NCBI RefSeq assembly: GCF_902167145.1
Contig: NC_050098.1
Location: 132,010,207 to 132,074,206 of the forward strand
Length of the DNA: 64,000 nucleotides
DNA from: Zea mays
Lineage: Eukaryota > Streptophyta > Magnoliopsida > Poales > Poaceae
Direction of reading: 5' to 3'
The position numbers and the translations under genes are program-made. Below are positions 36,801 through 47,170 of the stretch, piece by piece (position 1 is the first letter of the stretch; each line of letters opens with the position of its first letter). Under the pieces are notes generated by a model. It saw only the letters and a program-made list of their open reading frames with translations. It was not told the origin of the DNA and ran no database searches.

Positions 36801-37042
36801 GAGCAAAGTCCCACTCCTATGTGATAATGAGAGTGCTATCCGCATGGCGGATAATCCTGTTGAAAGCACATTGACATCCGGCATCACTTTTTGAGAGACC
36901 ACCAGCAAAAGGGAGATATCGAAGTGTTTCATGTTAGCACCGAGAACCAGCTAGCCGATATCTTTACCAAGCCTCTAGATGAGTCGACCTTTTGCAAGCT
37001 GTGTAGTGAGCTAAATGTCTTAGATTCGCGGAACCTGGATTG
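33882..37042 (+). pseudogene. Sirevirus pol, copy 2, heavily broken
   Basis: 33882-35432 is open from protease (WIIDSGC) through integrase (HRRLAHVG, MDLFGP, SDNGSEF, VVERKNRTL) into the acidic linker, then stops at a TAA (35430). A frameshift near 35525 and a TAA at 35609 follow. RT is open from 35654 to 36388, with YVDDIIF. A small deletion near 36377 shifts the frame again. RNase H motifs (ALSTAEAEYVA) are visible at about 36700 with a TAG near 36763 and another deletion near 36863. The pol frame is +1 relative to gag because one base differs just after the gag stop. The integrase segment is the best preserved part. Confidence 0.92.
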
Positions 37043-37835
37043 ATTTATAGCATACATGTGTTTTATGCCTTGATCATGTTCCTTAATGCACTTTGTTGTT
37101 TATGTATGGTGCTCAAGTTGTACAAGCACTCCCCGGACCTCACAAGTCCATTTGCAAGTGATGCACATATTTAGGGGGAGATGTGCTACAACTTGACCCT
37201 TTGAGACTAACTGTGTGCTTGAGTTTGCTTAATTTAGTCCCAAAGGAGGTCTGAAAGGGAAAAGGTGGACTTGGATCATGCAAGACTTCCACTGCACTCC
37301 GATGAAAGAGTAACTAACTCCAAGTTCATATTCATGCTCTTATTGCCTTTTTAATTCTTAATTGAAGATTTTGGTGAGGCAATGGGGTTTAAGGGCCAAG
37401 ATTGATCCTGTTTTGATGCTTGATGCCAAAGGGGGAGAAAATAAGGCCAAAGCAATAAATGGATCAGCTACCACTTGAGAATTTTGAAAATAGTAGAATA
37501 GAGTTTTTGGTTTGTCAAAAATCTCTTATTGTCTCTTTTGTCAAAAGTTGGCCTCTTGTGGGGAGAATGGTTGATTATGGAAAAAGGGGGAGTTTTTTTT
37601 GAAATCGTTGATCAATTTCTCTTGGAACAACTCTCTTTATGTCTCAACAAGTGTGTTTGACTTAGAGATAGGAATTTGAGGTTGATTTGCAAAAACAAAA
37701 CCAAGTGGTGGCAAAGAATGATCCAAATATGCCAAATTTGAATAAAAATAAATTTGTGTTCTTATTTGCATTGATGTTGCACTTCCTTTAGTTGCTTCTT
37801 GTTGTGTTGGCATTAATCACCAAAAAGGGGGAGAT
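37043..37835 (+). other. Sirevirus copy 2 3' non-coding region with iterated polypurine tracts
   Basis: TTTAGGGGGAG near 37170, AAAGGGGGAG near 37427, AAAAAGGGGGAG near 37583 and the LTR-adjacent AAAAAGGGGGAGATT at 37823-37835. No ORF is supported. Confidence 0.85.
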
Positions 37836-39068
37836 TGAAAGGGAAATGTACCCTTGGGACATTTCTATAAGATTTTGGTGATTAAGTGCTCCACACAAAT
37901 GCTTTGAGTAATATTTGTGCCAAAGACTCAAGAAGTGCAAATCAAGAGTAAAGGTATGTTTCTAAGACTTAGTACATTGTTTTGGAGACTAATGAATTGT
38001 GTCTAAGTGCTAGAAATAGGAAAAGACCAATTTGGAAAAGACTTGGCTGAGCAGCCAAGACTCTGTGCAGTCTAGGTGCACCGGACTGTCCGGTGCGCCA
38101 GGCTGGCGTCTGTCAACTGGCTGCTCTCGGGATTTCGTCGGCGGCGTACGACTATAAATCACCGGACTGTCCGGTAGTGCACCGGACTGTCTGGTGAGCC
38201 AACAGTCGGCCGAGCCAACGGTCGGCCGCGTAATCCGCGCGTGACGCGTGGCAGAGCCAACGGTCAGAAGGGGGCACCAGACTGTCCGATGTGCACCGGA
38301 TAGTGTCCGGTGCGCCAACGGCTCTGAATCTCCAACGGTCGGCTTCGCCAAAGAAGGAAAGAAATCCGCACCGGACAGTGTCCGGTGGTGCACCGGACTG
38401 TCCGGTGCGCCAGGCGACAGAAGGCAGGAATTGCCTTCCTGGAATGCTCTCAACGGCTCCTAGCTGCCTTGGGGCTATAAAAGGGACCCCTAGGCGCATG
38501 GAGGAGTACACCAAGCATTCTCTAAGCATTCCTAAGCACCAAGACTTCAATTCCACGCATTTGATTCTTTGTGATAGCAACTAGAGCTCCATTTGAGTAG
38601 AGAACTCTTTGAGTTGTGTTGAGAGCTCTTGTTGTGACTTGTGTGCGTAGTGTCGCTCTAATTTTGTGTCTTGTGTGCATTGCTCATCCCTCCCTTACTC
38701 TGTGCTTCTTTGTGAACATCAAAGTGTAAGGGCGAGAGGCTCCAAGTTGTGAAGATACCTCGCAAGCGGGATATAGTAAAAAGCAAAACACTGTGGTATT
38801 CAAGTAGGTCTTTGGACCGCTTGAGAGGGGTTGATTGCAACCCTCGTCCGTTGGGACGCCACAACGTGGAGTAGGCAAGTGTTGGACTTGGCCGAACCAC
38901 GGGATAAACCACTGTGTCTATCTGTGTTGATCTTCTTGTGGTTATCGTGTATTGCAAGAACTCTTCTCTAGCCACTTGGCTTTATTGTGCTAACCTCTAA
39001 CAAAGTTTTGTGGCATTAAGTTCCAAGTTTTACAAGATCACCTATTCACCCCCCTCTAGGTGCTCTCA
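37836..39068 (+). repeat. 3' LTR of Sirevirus copy 2 (1233 bp)
   Basis: Complete LTR. Palindrome cluster at about 38076-38415 and TATA box at 38476-38484. Confidence 0.95.
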
Positions 39069-39442
39069 CATACTCCATGCATTATATATGAATTCCCCAT
39101 TCCGTGGGTGAATGTGGGTTGTTGGGTACGTAAGTACTCACTCTTGCTTATTTGTTGTTTTTTAGAGAAGGAGATCACTGATCAGGTAAGAGTCACGCCT
39201 GTTCCCAACCATGCCTGTGGCTGTTGGACTGCTGATTTGCTTCGCGGCGTAAATCGGGCTGCTTCAGCCCCACTCTGATGATATGTCCCGAGTTGTGGAC
39301 CAACTCTTAAAGTTGATCGCCACCTTTATAGGTTTGTCTCGTTTAAGTAGATCTAGAACCATCTGACATATAAATGTGTTTACTAGCCTCCTGGGACTAG
39401 TAATTGTATCACATTTGAGTCCCAGAGGATTGGGACGCTTCA
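39069..39442 (+). repeat. Gypsy 3' LTR, segment 3 (LTR end)
   Basis: No similarity to the Sirevirus. The style continues that of segment 2 and ends GGACGCTTCA, a plausible TG...CA partner for TGTAGCATC. Immediately after it a transposase reading frame appears, supporting this as the element boundary. Confidence 0.6.
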
Positions 39443-39459
39443 ACCTTCTCTTTGTATGA

Positions 39460-40600
39460 AGTATGAATTTTTATTTCTTTGCTTAATCATACCTGGCTCG
39501 GACCATCCTGGAAAGAAACTCAATGTCATGTTAAAACCCTTGATTGAAGAATTGAAGGAGCTTTGGAAAGGAGTCAAAGCATACGATTATTAAAAAAATA
39601 GATATTCAAACTTCGAATTGCGTATTTGTGGTCGGTACATGACTTCATGGCGTATGCTATTTTTGCTGGTTGGAGTACACATGGTAGATTGACATGTCCA
39701 TATTGCAGTTCAGATATAGATTGCTTCTGTCTTGCTCGTGGTGGAAAGATCACTTACTTCGATTGCCATTGACGCGGGTTGCCTAGGAAATACCCCTTTA
39801 GGAGCGATAAGAAAAAACTTTATAAAGAACACAGTGGTCTCCAAAGGACCGCCAAAATGTTTGAACGTAGCAGAAATATATGCTCAGCTGAACAACCGTG
39901 TCCTAAATGAAAAGGGGACAAGTACCAAGGATTTGGAGTGGACCATAACTGGATACATGTATGTGGTCTGTGGGAGCTCCCTTATATGTCGTCATTGATT
40001 CTTGTGCACAACATTGATGTCATGCACCAAGAAAGTAATGTTCTTGAAGCCCTCATACACACCTGCATGCATTTTGAAAAAACAAAGGACAATCTGAAAG
40101 CTTGAAGAGATCTAGCAATGCTTTGTGACCGACCAACCCAAGTGCTCAATGACAACGGCAAGCCACCACATGCATTGTTCTGACTTACCTCTAAGGACAA
40201 GATCGAGGTGATGAGATGGATGAAAAAATTAAATTTCTTGATGGTTATGATGCAGGCTTGAAAAGAGCTGTGAATTTGAAAACGGGAAAACTAACTGGGT
40301 TAAAGAGCCATGACTTCCATATATTAATGGAGAGAATTATCCTTGTCATGTTTTGTGGTTACATGCCCGATGCCATGTGGCAAGCAATAGCTGAGCTAAG
40401 CTATTTCTACAGGCAGATCTGTGCTAAAGAATAAGTAAAAATATGATGGAGAAGTTGGAAAAAGAAATATAAATGTTGTTATGCAAGGTAGAAAAATATT
40501 CCCACCTGGATTCTTCCAATGCTCGTCTACAGGTTGTGAACGCGTACATGAAGCGTCGAGGGCATTCTATCAACAACTTTTGACAATATTCATATGTCTA
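39460..40600 (+). pseudogene. TNP2-like CACTA transposase (Transposase_21), fragment
   Basis: Conceptual translation gives LIIPGSDHPGK, PLIEELKELWKGVKAYD, then in another frame LWSVHDFMAYAIFAGWS, CPYC, and later LKSHDFHILMERIIL. A short piece similar to the start of the DUF4218 region (EKLEKEI, LLCKVEKY) follows near 40446-40500. These are the central and C-terminal parts of the TNP2 family, which cuts CACTA ends. The N-terminal part would lie on the other side of the gypsy insertion. A frameshift near 39590, stops near 39772 and 40104, and a sudden loss of similarity after 40500 show that it is dead. Confidence 0.85.
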
Positions 40601-40689
40601 CTTGACTGTGGACCAGTACATTGAGGTAAAAATTTAATCTAGCAACTCATTCAGATGTGAATGCAATTTTGTGCTAACACTTAGATGTA

Positions 40690-41270
40690 GGTAACTCTTC
40701 CATGGATGGAACATCGACCACAGGCTTACAAGGCTTTGTATGAGATATGGGCTTCGCCAGAGTGGATTGAGAAGTCAAACAGGAATCGACATAGGCAGCG
40801 CCATCAGTAGGACGGGGACGATGATGAGGTCGTAGTCAACAATACCTATGGGGCTGATGGACACATTCGGTTGGCGAAGCAAATCGTGAGTATGTAGTAT
40901 TCTATTTAACTCAGAAATGGAATCGGTTTAAACTCATATATTTGCAGGAGGCTCAAACTGGAGTTGTCCCGAGCCCAATCGATGTTTAAGGCGAGGGCAT
41001 AGAGCAAAAAACAGTGAAATTCCCGATGAGCTATGTAGTCAAGCGACCGCTGAGTGTATGGTTAGTAGTTGTTAGGAATAATGTTTTCTTGCCATATAAC
41101 TATACATTACATGTGCGCTGAACCTTCATATTGTATTGTAGGAGACTTACGAACAAGAGATGGTTAGGAAGTATGGAGAAGACTTGATTGGCGAGGAGCG
41201 TCTACCATTGACGCTGAAGTTGTGCATTCTATTGGAGGAAAGACCCATGGACGATATCAACTTGTGATTT
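40690..41270 (+). pseudogene. Transposase_24-type (Ptta/En/Spm) CACTA accessory protein relic
   Basis: Reads AYKALYEIWASPEWIEKSNRNR, a stop, then NTYGADGHIRLAKQ, an intron-like gap, EAQTGVVPSPIDV and TYEQEMVRKYGEDL. This order resembles the plant Ptta/En/Spm transposase family in the second CACTA gene. Stops at about 40810 and 40988 disable it. AT-rich introns with GT/AG-like ends are visible near 40890-40945 and 41058-41140. Confidence 0.7.
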
Positions 41271-41279
41271 TTTTCAATA

Positions 41280-42060
41280 ATATTGAAACTATGACCGAAT
41301 AGCTAATTTTCTTGTTTTTCAAGATATTCTATGTTTACTGGTGTGATCAATTCGACGGAGTTGAGGTCTTATGGCGACTCTTTGTCGCAAGTGGGTTGTG
41401 GTAGCAGTCGTAGCCGCCGATGCCTCAGTGGGGATTACATGCTCTGCTACCTCCACCTCAGCTACTTCAATTTAGTTTAGACTTATCGTTTGTATTAACC
41501 TTTCAAATCTTGAATAAACTTGATTTTGTAGGGATCCAGGGTTATGGGCCACAACTCGCCACCGCCGGTGATACCAGCACCAGGAAGAGCTTCTGGAGGG
41601 GAGGGATCTACTACAGGAGAGGTTAGTTTGATAAACAATTCGTTTGAATAGTGGTCATGTAAACACTGTAGTTATTAATATCTTGTTCTTTCTTTTAGAC
41701 TCCAACCAGATATACGACTTCGTAAACAACTTCTTCACTTCTGAAGGTAGTGGTTACAACTCAAATGACCCCTATATGTGATGATTTGACTCTTGTGGTG
41801 AATTGTGAGTTTGTGTTATATTGTAATGGACTATATGTGATCACAACTCAAATAACCCCTATTTGTGATGGAATTGTGAGTTTCTGTTAAATTGTAATGG
41901 AATTGCAAGGTATTTTGGTGAACTGTGATGTATTTGTGAGGAATTATGATATTTTGTGTTGAATGTGTGTAATTCTAGAATTGATGTTTCTGTCATATTA
42001 TTGTGATTATATTGTTGTTAAAATTGTTATTGATTTTACATTTCTTTCATATTTTCTTTT
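41280..42060 (+). other. CACTA 3' non-coding sequence with short tandem duplication
   Basis: No credible gene. An approximately 85-bp unit around ACAACTCAAATGACCCCTAT is repeated imperfectly at 41755 and 41838. A 68-codon ORF at 41420 has intron-like edges and no domain. Confidence 0.6.
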
Positions 42061-42345
42061 TGAAATTACTTATTTTCAGCAGCCATGTTCAGACCTCCAA
42101 AAATAACCAGGTTTATTTTCGGTGGCCACTATTTTTGGTGCCCTGTAAGACTACCGCCGAAAATAAGTAAATTTTTGTGGCCTGGCTCCGGCCGCCGAAA
42201 ATTACTACTTACTTTCGGCTATTTTTTGGCGGCCACGTACCACAGAAAATAGGGCCCAAGCCGTAGAAAATAGCTTATTTTTGACGGCATGGGCCCTATT
42301 TTCGGCGGCACCTAGACGTCGAAAATGCTTTTTGTTCCTATAGTG
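42061..42345. repeat. CACTA 3' subterminal repeats and terminal inverted repeat
   Basis: Motifs such as GCCGAAAATA and TATTTTCGGCGG recur in both orientations. The sequence ends CTTTTTGTTCCTATAGTG. Confidence 0.85.
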
Positions 42346-43503
42346 CTTAAAACAAGAGTCTGATCCGTTCCACTGTAACTTAACACAAAATGGAGTGTTC
42401 TTGGTGAAATCGCTCTATCTAGCTCTCATTCGGAAGGAAGCTCCCAACATCAATAAAAATATGGAAGATTAAGTCACCTTTAAAAATTAAGGTCTTTCTT
42501 TGGTACCTTTTCAAGGGCTTTTTACTTACGAAAGACAATTTAATTAAACGCAATTGGTATGGTAATAGATCATGCAGTTTCTATCACAAGGATGAGACTC
42601 TCGAACACCTCTTCTTTGAATGTCGTTTTGCTAGAGCTGTTTGGTCTTTCTTCCCGTGTGCTTCAAATCTTCCTTTACCAAATAATGCTTCTCATTTGTT
42701 TGGATCGTGGCTTCATTGAATACCTAACACTTGGCAATCCATAGTTCTTGGAGCTGCAACGTTGTGTTGGTCTATGTGGCTATGTAGAAACGATTTAGTT
42801 TTTGAGAAGAAAACTCATGTTCTCCTTTTGCAAGCTATTTAGTCCATTGGATGCGTTCATGGGATATCCTTCAGCGAGCGGATTCTCATGACTTTGTTAC
42901 GGAGGCATCGCATCTTTTGACACGAGTGGCTCACTACCGGAATCCGGGCCTTTGCCGAGTGTCGGACTCTTTGCCGAGTGCCTTTTGTCGGGCACTCGGC
43001 AAAGGAGGCTTTACCGAGAGCCACAGTCGGCGAAGTCTTGCTCTCGGTAACGAGCTGGTTTACCTAGTGCAGGACACTCGGTACAGGAAAACTCTCGGCA
43101 AAGACATGTTTGCCGAGTGTCAAACACTCGACAAAGGTGTCGCTCGGTAAAGGGCCGTCAGCGGCCGTCCTAAAGCTGACGGCCGTCCTAAAGCTGACAG
43201 TCATCCTAAAGCTGACGGCCGTCAGCCTTTGCCAAGGGCCGAGGGTCGGCACTCGGCAAAGAGACTTCTTTGCCGAGTGCCAAATATTTGGCACTCGACA
43301 AAGAACTCTTTACCGAGTGTCTTCTCTGGACACTCGGCAAATCATATTTTTATTTTTTAGATTTTGTCCACCAAACTTTATGTGGTATGTTCCTACACTA
43401 TGTAGACCTACATGTATCATTTGTGGACAATTATAACAGAGTTTACTCCATGCATGAATTTTATTTTATCTTCTAATATGCACTTTACGTGTTTACTTTG
43501 TAG

Positions 43504-44586
43504 ATGATTCCACATTGGTGCGCCGCACATCCTCTGTGCTGGGAGTAGATGGTGGATAGGTGGTGTTCAGCTGAGTGGGACGAGGCGCACAACGCTAGCC
43601 GGGAACGGCGTATGATGATGCAAGGTCCCTCCCACCACCAAGGCAGCCGGAGCCTGGGCCAATATGCAGAAGCATGGGTACGCCCTCTTTTTTATTTAGG
43701 TATATAGCACTAGATTAGATATTATTTCTAACTATCTCGTTGGTTTTCTTGCAGTCGGCGTCACATGGTGGCCGGCCTTGCTCCACCTTCTCAGCCTATG
43801 CTATGGCCCATAAGGTCAAGGCGACGTCCGATATCACCTACAACCCGGATGACGGGCCCGAGGCCTACACCAACCCCACCATCTACAGCCGCCTTCATGA
43901 CTACACTGCCATGGCGCAGGAGGTCCATGGCCCAGAATATGATCCGAGCACCGAGCCGATCGACCCCGATGTGCTCATGAGGGTCGGAGGAGGCAAGAGA
44001 CATGGGCGGTACTGGATTGCCGACGGGGCAATCGACTCGTCCTTCACTCCCACTCTGTCTCAGGTGAGAGCAAGGAGCATGGGCTCGAGTCCAGCCATAC
44101 GACCTCGGCACGACAGCTCACAGCATCGCATACAGCAACTCGAGGTTAGTGCTTCTGTAACTCGTCCTTCCTTGAGTTTTATACCTTCTCTTTGAGTTAC
44201 TATAATGTTGGCTTGTAATATTACAGACCCAACTAGAAGAAGAGAGGAGGGAACGTCAAGAGATGGAGGCGAGGATGATGGCGGAGCGGGAGGCGGACCG
44301 GGAGGCTCGCCTGGCAGATCATCAGAGGATGGCGGAGATGTTCCAGTACATACAGAGCCTTGGCACCGCACAGGGCTTCGCTCCGCCACCTCCATTGTTC
44401 CCTGCAGTTGACCCTGCTCTCTTCCATACTCCTGTGAGTATCAAAATTGTAGTTAGATGTTGGTAATGCATATGGTATAACACATGCAATCTCTTCTCTA
44501 TGCAGGGCCAATCTGGGGCGGCATCCAACAACCCTCATGAAGGGTTCAGCCCAACGCAACACCAGTCGAACAGCCCACCTCCATGA
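43504..44586 (+). pseudogene. Transposase_24-type protein of CACTA, spliced gene with a nonsense codon
   Basis: Four exon-like blocks with consensus GT/AG junctions: about 43504-43677, 43755-44144, 44227-44433 and 44506-44586. Block 1 has WCSAEWDEAHNA and GQYAEAW. Block 2 has GRPCSTFSAYAMAHK, the YNPDDGPEAYTNP region, and GKRHGRYWIADG. Block 3 is a charged coiled coil (EEERRERQEMEAR). Block 4 is a short polar tail ending PPP. This is the C-terminal half of the plant Ptta/En/Spm transposase family. A TAG at 43546-43548 interrupts block 1 and the N-terminal half is absent. It probably binds DNA or helps the transposase in intact elements. Confidence 0.8.
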
Positions 44587-44860
44587 GAGTTATGTTTTCA
44601 GTGTTTAGACTTCAGAATTTGTGTTGAATACTTATGTTTGTGTGGATACTTATGTCAGAGCTTGAGACTTATGAGACTTATGTTCTTGATACTAATGTTT
44701 GCGTTGAGAACTTGGATATTTATGTTTGTGTTGGATATTTATGTTTGTGATGATATTTGTGATGTATATATGTGATATATGTGATGTATATGTGGTATCT
44801 TTTGTTTGTTTGGATGGAATATAAAAAACAAATAAAAAAGGTGTATACTGGTCACTTTGC
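44587..44860. other. CACTA 3' untranslated/AT-rich sequence
   Basis: Follows the gene stop and contains repetitive TTATGTTTGTG phrases. No gene is seen. Confidence 0.6.
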
Positions 44861-45552
44861 CGAGTGTAACACTCGGCAAAGAGGTGTTTTGCCGAGTGTC
44901 AGGGCCATAACACTCGTCAAAGAACCAAGACCTGGGCACCGGTATACGTTCTTTGTCGTGTGTAATGTCTCTGGCACTCGGCAAAGAAGCACGCTTTGCT
45001 GAGTGTCATACCAAGCACTCAGCAAAGTACCTGACATGGGAACCCCCTCTGGCGGATTCTTTGCCGAGTGCTGTCAGGGCGACACTCGGCAAAGACGCCG
45101 TCTCCATGGCCCCGACGCCGTAACAGCTGTTTTTCTTTGCCGAGTGCCCCCTGGCACTCGTCAAACCTTTTTGCCGAGTGCCCGAGAAAAAGTACTCGGT
45201 AAAGAAGGCTTTGCCGATGCACTGTGTGCCGAGCCCTCTTTGCCGAGTGTAACACTCGGCAAAGCCTTTACCGAGTGTTTTTAAGACTTTGCCGAGTGCT
45301 TCAGGCACTCGACAAAGCCGACGATTCCGGTAGTGGCTATGGATTTCTTATACCGGGTGCATAGGTGGCGGTCTAGTCTTAGAATCCATAGCCACTAGAT
45401 TGTGTTTGGATTCTTCTTCTTGTTGTTTTGGTTGTATGTTTCCTTTATGAAACAGAGGTCGAAAGGTACTCGTTCAAGAATGTGCTTAAACTCGATATAT
45501 TTTTCTCGAAAGGTTTAATATATTTTCCTTTTCAAAAAAAAAGCTACCTAGC

Positions 45553-45782
45553 ATGGAGTGGCAGCAAGAACGCCGCAGCCGGTGTGTTGGCGCTGCTGCT
45601 TCTCCAGCTGATGGTAGCTGTGACGACGGCGATGGCCCGCCTCCTGCAGGCGGATACCCGCGCGAGGGAGTTTGGCCATCAGTGGGAGGCATCCCCTGTG
45701 GTGAATCCTGTATATCTTCATACCATGCAGTTATAAGGCACTCTTGGGTTGCCAATGCATAGACAAAGTATGCATGAAATAA
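45553..45782 (+). pseudogene. Cyclotide-like precursor gene, copy A (pseudogene)
   Basis: Clear homology to the intact gene at 47503 from the ATG through the 3' UTR. A 2-bp loss just after the ATG, a loss of about 20 bp in the propeptide region (near 45658), and length changes inside the cysteine domain put the parts in different frames. The hydrophobic leader is visible in one frame, CGESC in another (45697-45711), and the last three cysteine positions in yet another, ending at the conserved stop near 45780. The 5' flank is LINE sequence whose A-tail ends 10 bp before the ATG, so the original promoter is gone. Similarity to the 3' UTR of copy B extends to about 46130. Confidence 0.88.
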
Positions 45783-46135
45783 TAACTCGTGACGCCGCTT
45801 CTTCATTTGGGCTTCAATGATGTTATCCCACGTACGAGGCCACGTTGATCTGTTGCTTCGGTATCTTAATTTCCGTCGTCATTTCACAGGGCCGCTGTGA
45901 TCTCTGGACTAGCTATTTGTAATTTGTGTTGGGAGAAACACAAGCAGGACGGTGGTGTTCAACAATATTGTGTGTATATATATGGTGATTTAATAATAAA
46001 CAGGATATGTTGGATGTGTGTACGTACCCATCGCCTGCTCCTCGCGTAAGGCGTATCTCCATTCTCTAATATTTGTCGCCGCTAGTTCATTTGATTGTAA
46101 TCACGGAACCGTAACTTGTGCAACGCCTACCAAGA
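45783..46135 (+). other. 3' UTR and flank of cyclotide-like copy A
   Basis: Phrases AACTCGTGACGCCGCT, TTTGTGTTGGGAGAAACA, GGTGATTTAATAATAA, TTGGATGTGTGTAC, ATCGCCTGCTCCTCGCG and GTAATCACGGAAC match 47754-48025 in order. The region from about 45800 to 45920 is expanded relative to copy B. Confidence 0.85.
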
Positions 46136-46199
46136 AAGAAAGGAGGAACCAATTCTGTTTTAATCTCAATCCATGTGGATCGAACGAGATTGAGAAGCA

Positions 46200-46580
46200 T
46201 GTCACTTCTGCCATGATTAGATAGTGTAGTGATTGGCCAAAGGGACCAATATCAGGTTTGAGCTACACTCCTTATTACCATTATAAAAGACTTTGCCATC
46301 ACTGTCGCATTGCCACCATAGGATGATATTGTAGCTTCGTATCTCATCAGAAACTGCTTCAGATTCGACAAACCATCAAACTTTGGAAATTGAGGTAGCC
46401 TGGTCATGGTGTAGCTTATAATTTATCTGCAGCAAGGGAGAACCACTATATATCATACAAAAAATCAACAAAGCCTTGCTCTTCATGGTGAAGGTTGTTT
46501 TGACGGCATATGGTTCCTCTAGATGCTCAACTTGTTGCATTATATTACGCAATTGCTCCGACGCTTCATCAATTAATCCT
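46200..46580 (-). pseudogene. Gypsy-type retrotransposon gag relic
   Basis: The minus strand reads, across frames, ASEQLRNIMQQVEHLEEPYAVK in the right part and LPQFPKFDGLS, then MRYEATISSYGGN and MAKSFIM toward 46230. This resembles the Retrotrans_gag region of a gypsy element. It is short, frameshifted, and abuts the 3' flank of copy A. Confidence 0.55.
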
Positions 46581-47170
46581 CCTTAGTGATATTAAATAAC
46601 GGAATAATATTAGAGAAATAAACAATAATCTAAGACATTAGCGCATAAAGATGTGACAAAATGATTGAGTCTGGTCATATTACCCTCCTTCATCCTTTAT
46701 TGCATAAAAGATTGTAGTTTACACCTTCGGCTTTACAAAGGAGAGCTCGAAGGTAATATTACAGCTTCGAAGGCGGAGTGATTTGATTCTCCCTTGTTCA
46801 AAAAGCGAGATCTCTTCATATCATTGTGCCTCTATTTATAGTAACCAAGTACAATTTCATATGAAATTACAAACATGCTCATGGACATGATAATTCCAGT
46901 GCACATCCAACCCTGCTTGATACAAAACATGCTCATAATCATGATGATTCAAGTGCACATCCACCCTGCTCGATACAACAGTTGGCGACCTGGTGTGAGA
47001 GTCAGACCAGACGGGCTTTCACAATCGCCATGCATGTCATTCTCTCGTGGTCCACGTGTTTATTAATATTGCCATTAATTGGAGGGAAATAAAATCAACA
47101 AGAATAGCTTATTGATGAGTCATATATTATGAATACATCTTATCATCTTACCAAACAAAAACATATGACC
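46581..47170. other. Probable LTR-derived intergenic sequence
   Basis: Contains CTTCGAAGG/CTTCGGC phrases at 46725-46775, TATTTATAG near 46831 and a two-copy tandem repeat at 46873-46980. It is probably the decayed LTR belonging to the gag relic beside it. No gene. Confidence 0.45.
46873..46980. repeat. Two-copy direct tandem repeat, about 53 bp
   Basis: ACATGCTCATGGACATGATA... and ACATGCTCATAATCATGATG... share about 85-90 percent of positions by eye, both ending with CCCTGCT(C/T)GATACAA. Confidence 0.8.

Larger units (their letters stand above)
30437..39068 (+). mobile_element. Sirevirus (Ji/Opie-like) copy 2, with truncated 5' LTR
   Basis: Plus strand. 5' LTR about 30437-31443, gag, pol, a purine-rich 3' region, and a complete 3' LTR 37836-39068 (1233 bp, TGAAAGGGAAATG ... 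GGTGCTCTCA). The 5' LTR lacks the first 225-230 bp present in the 3' LTR and joins gypsy LTR sequence directly, so no target duplication can be shown; the right flank is catac. Gag and pol carry many more lesions than copy 1. It lies in the same gypsy LTR as the non-autonomous copia. Confidence 0.9.
7818..39442 (+). mobile_element. Tekay/PREM1-like Ty3/gypsy element, 3' end plus 3' LTR, with three nested insertions
   Basis: Internal sequence 7818-8335 ends in a CTCGAGGACGAGATTC motif and the purine tract TTTTAAGTGGGGTAGA, typical of the pol end and PPT of Tekay-clade chromoviruses. The LTR starts TGTAGCATC at 8336 and is found in three pieces: 8336-9118, 28303 to about 30436, and 39069-39442 (ending GGACGCTTCA). 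Together these make about 3.3 kb, the size expected for PREM1/Tekay LTRs. The rest of the element lies left of the window, beyond Sirevirus copy 1. Past its right end the sequence changes at once to a CACTA transposase, so the gypsy inserted into that transposon. The exact right boundary and target duplication are not proven because the left flank is not visible. Confidence 0.75.
39443..42345 (+). mobile_element. CACTA (En/Spm-type) transposon, 3' portion
   Basis: Ends at 42345 with TTCCTATAGTG, the reverse complement of a CACTATAGGAA terminus. The last 285 bp (42061-42345) carry many direct and inverted copies of a CCGAAAATAG-type subterminal motif. The 5' terminus would be left of the window, beyond the gypsy element. 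It encodes relics of both CACTA proteins (TNP2 type and Transposase_24 type). The putative duplication is ctt at 42346-42348, not verifiable here. Confidence 0.85.
42930..45338. mobile_element. CACTA transposon, 2404 bp, with gct target duplication
   Basis: The element proper is 42932-45335, starting CACTACCGGAATC and ending GATTCCGGTAGTG, with gct at 42929-42931 and 45336-45338. Both ends carry many CTTTGCCGAGTG / CACTCGGCAAAG motifs (about 42955-43345 and 44860-45320), the binding-site type repeats of this family. Inside is one degenerate accessory gene and no TNP2, so it is an internally deleted, non-autonomous copy. It lies within LINE sequence. Confidence 0.95.
42346..45542 (+). mobile_element. 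LINE (L1-type) 3' end, split by a CACTA element
   Basis: Segments 42346-42931 and 45336-45542. The first encodes the C-terminal zinc-binding domain of a LINE reverse transcriptase (zf-RVT type): LWYLFKG-like, then FYHKDETLEHLFFECRF and ARAVWSFF. In-frame stops occur, one as TGA at about 42718. The sequence continues after the CACTA and ends in a short A-run (45534-45542), the expected LINE tail. The upstream part is cut off by the CACTA at 39443-42345. The first bases after the tail are the 5' UTR of a cyclotide-like pseudogene. Confidence 0.8.

Noticed and set aside
43064..43436. ORFs of 76-108 codons over CTTTGCCGAGTG repeats
   Set aside because: Translations of CACTA subterminal repeats.
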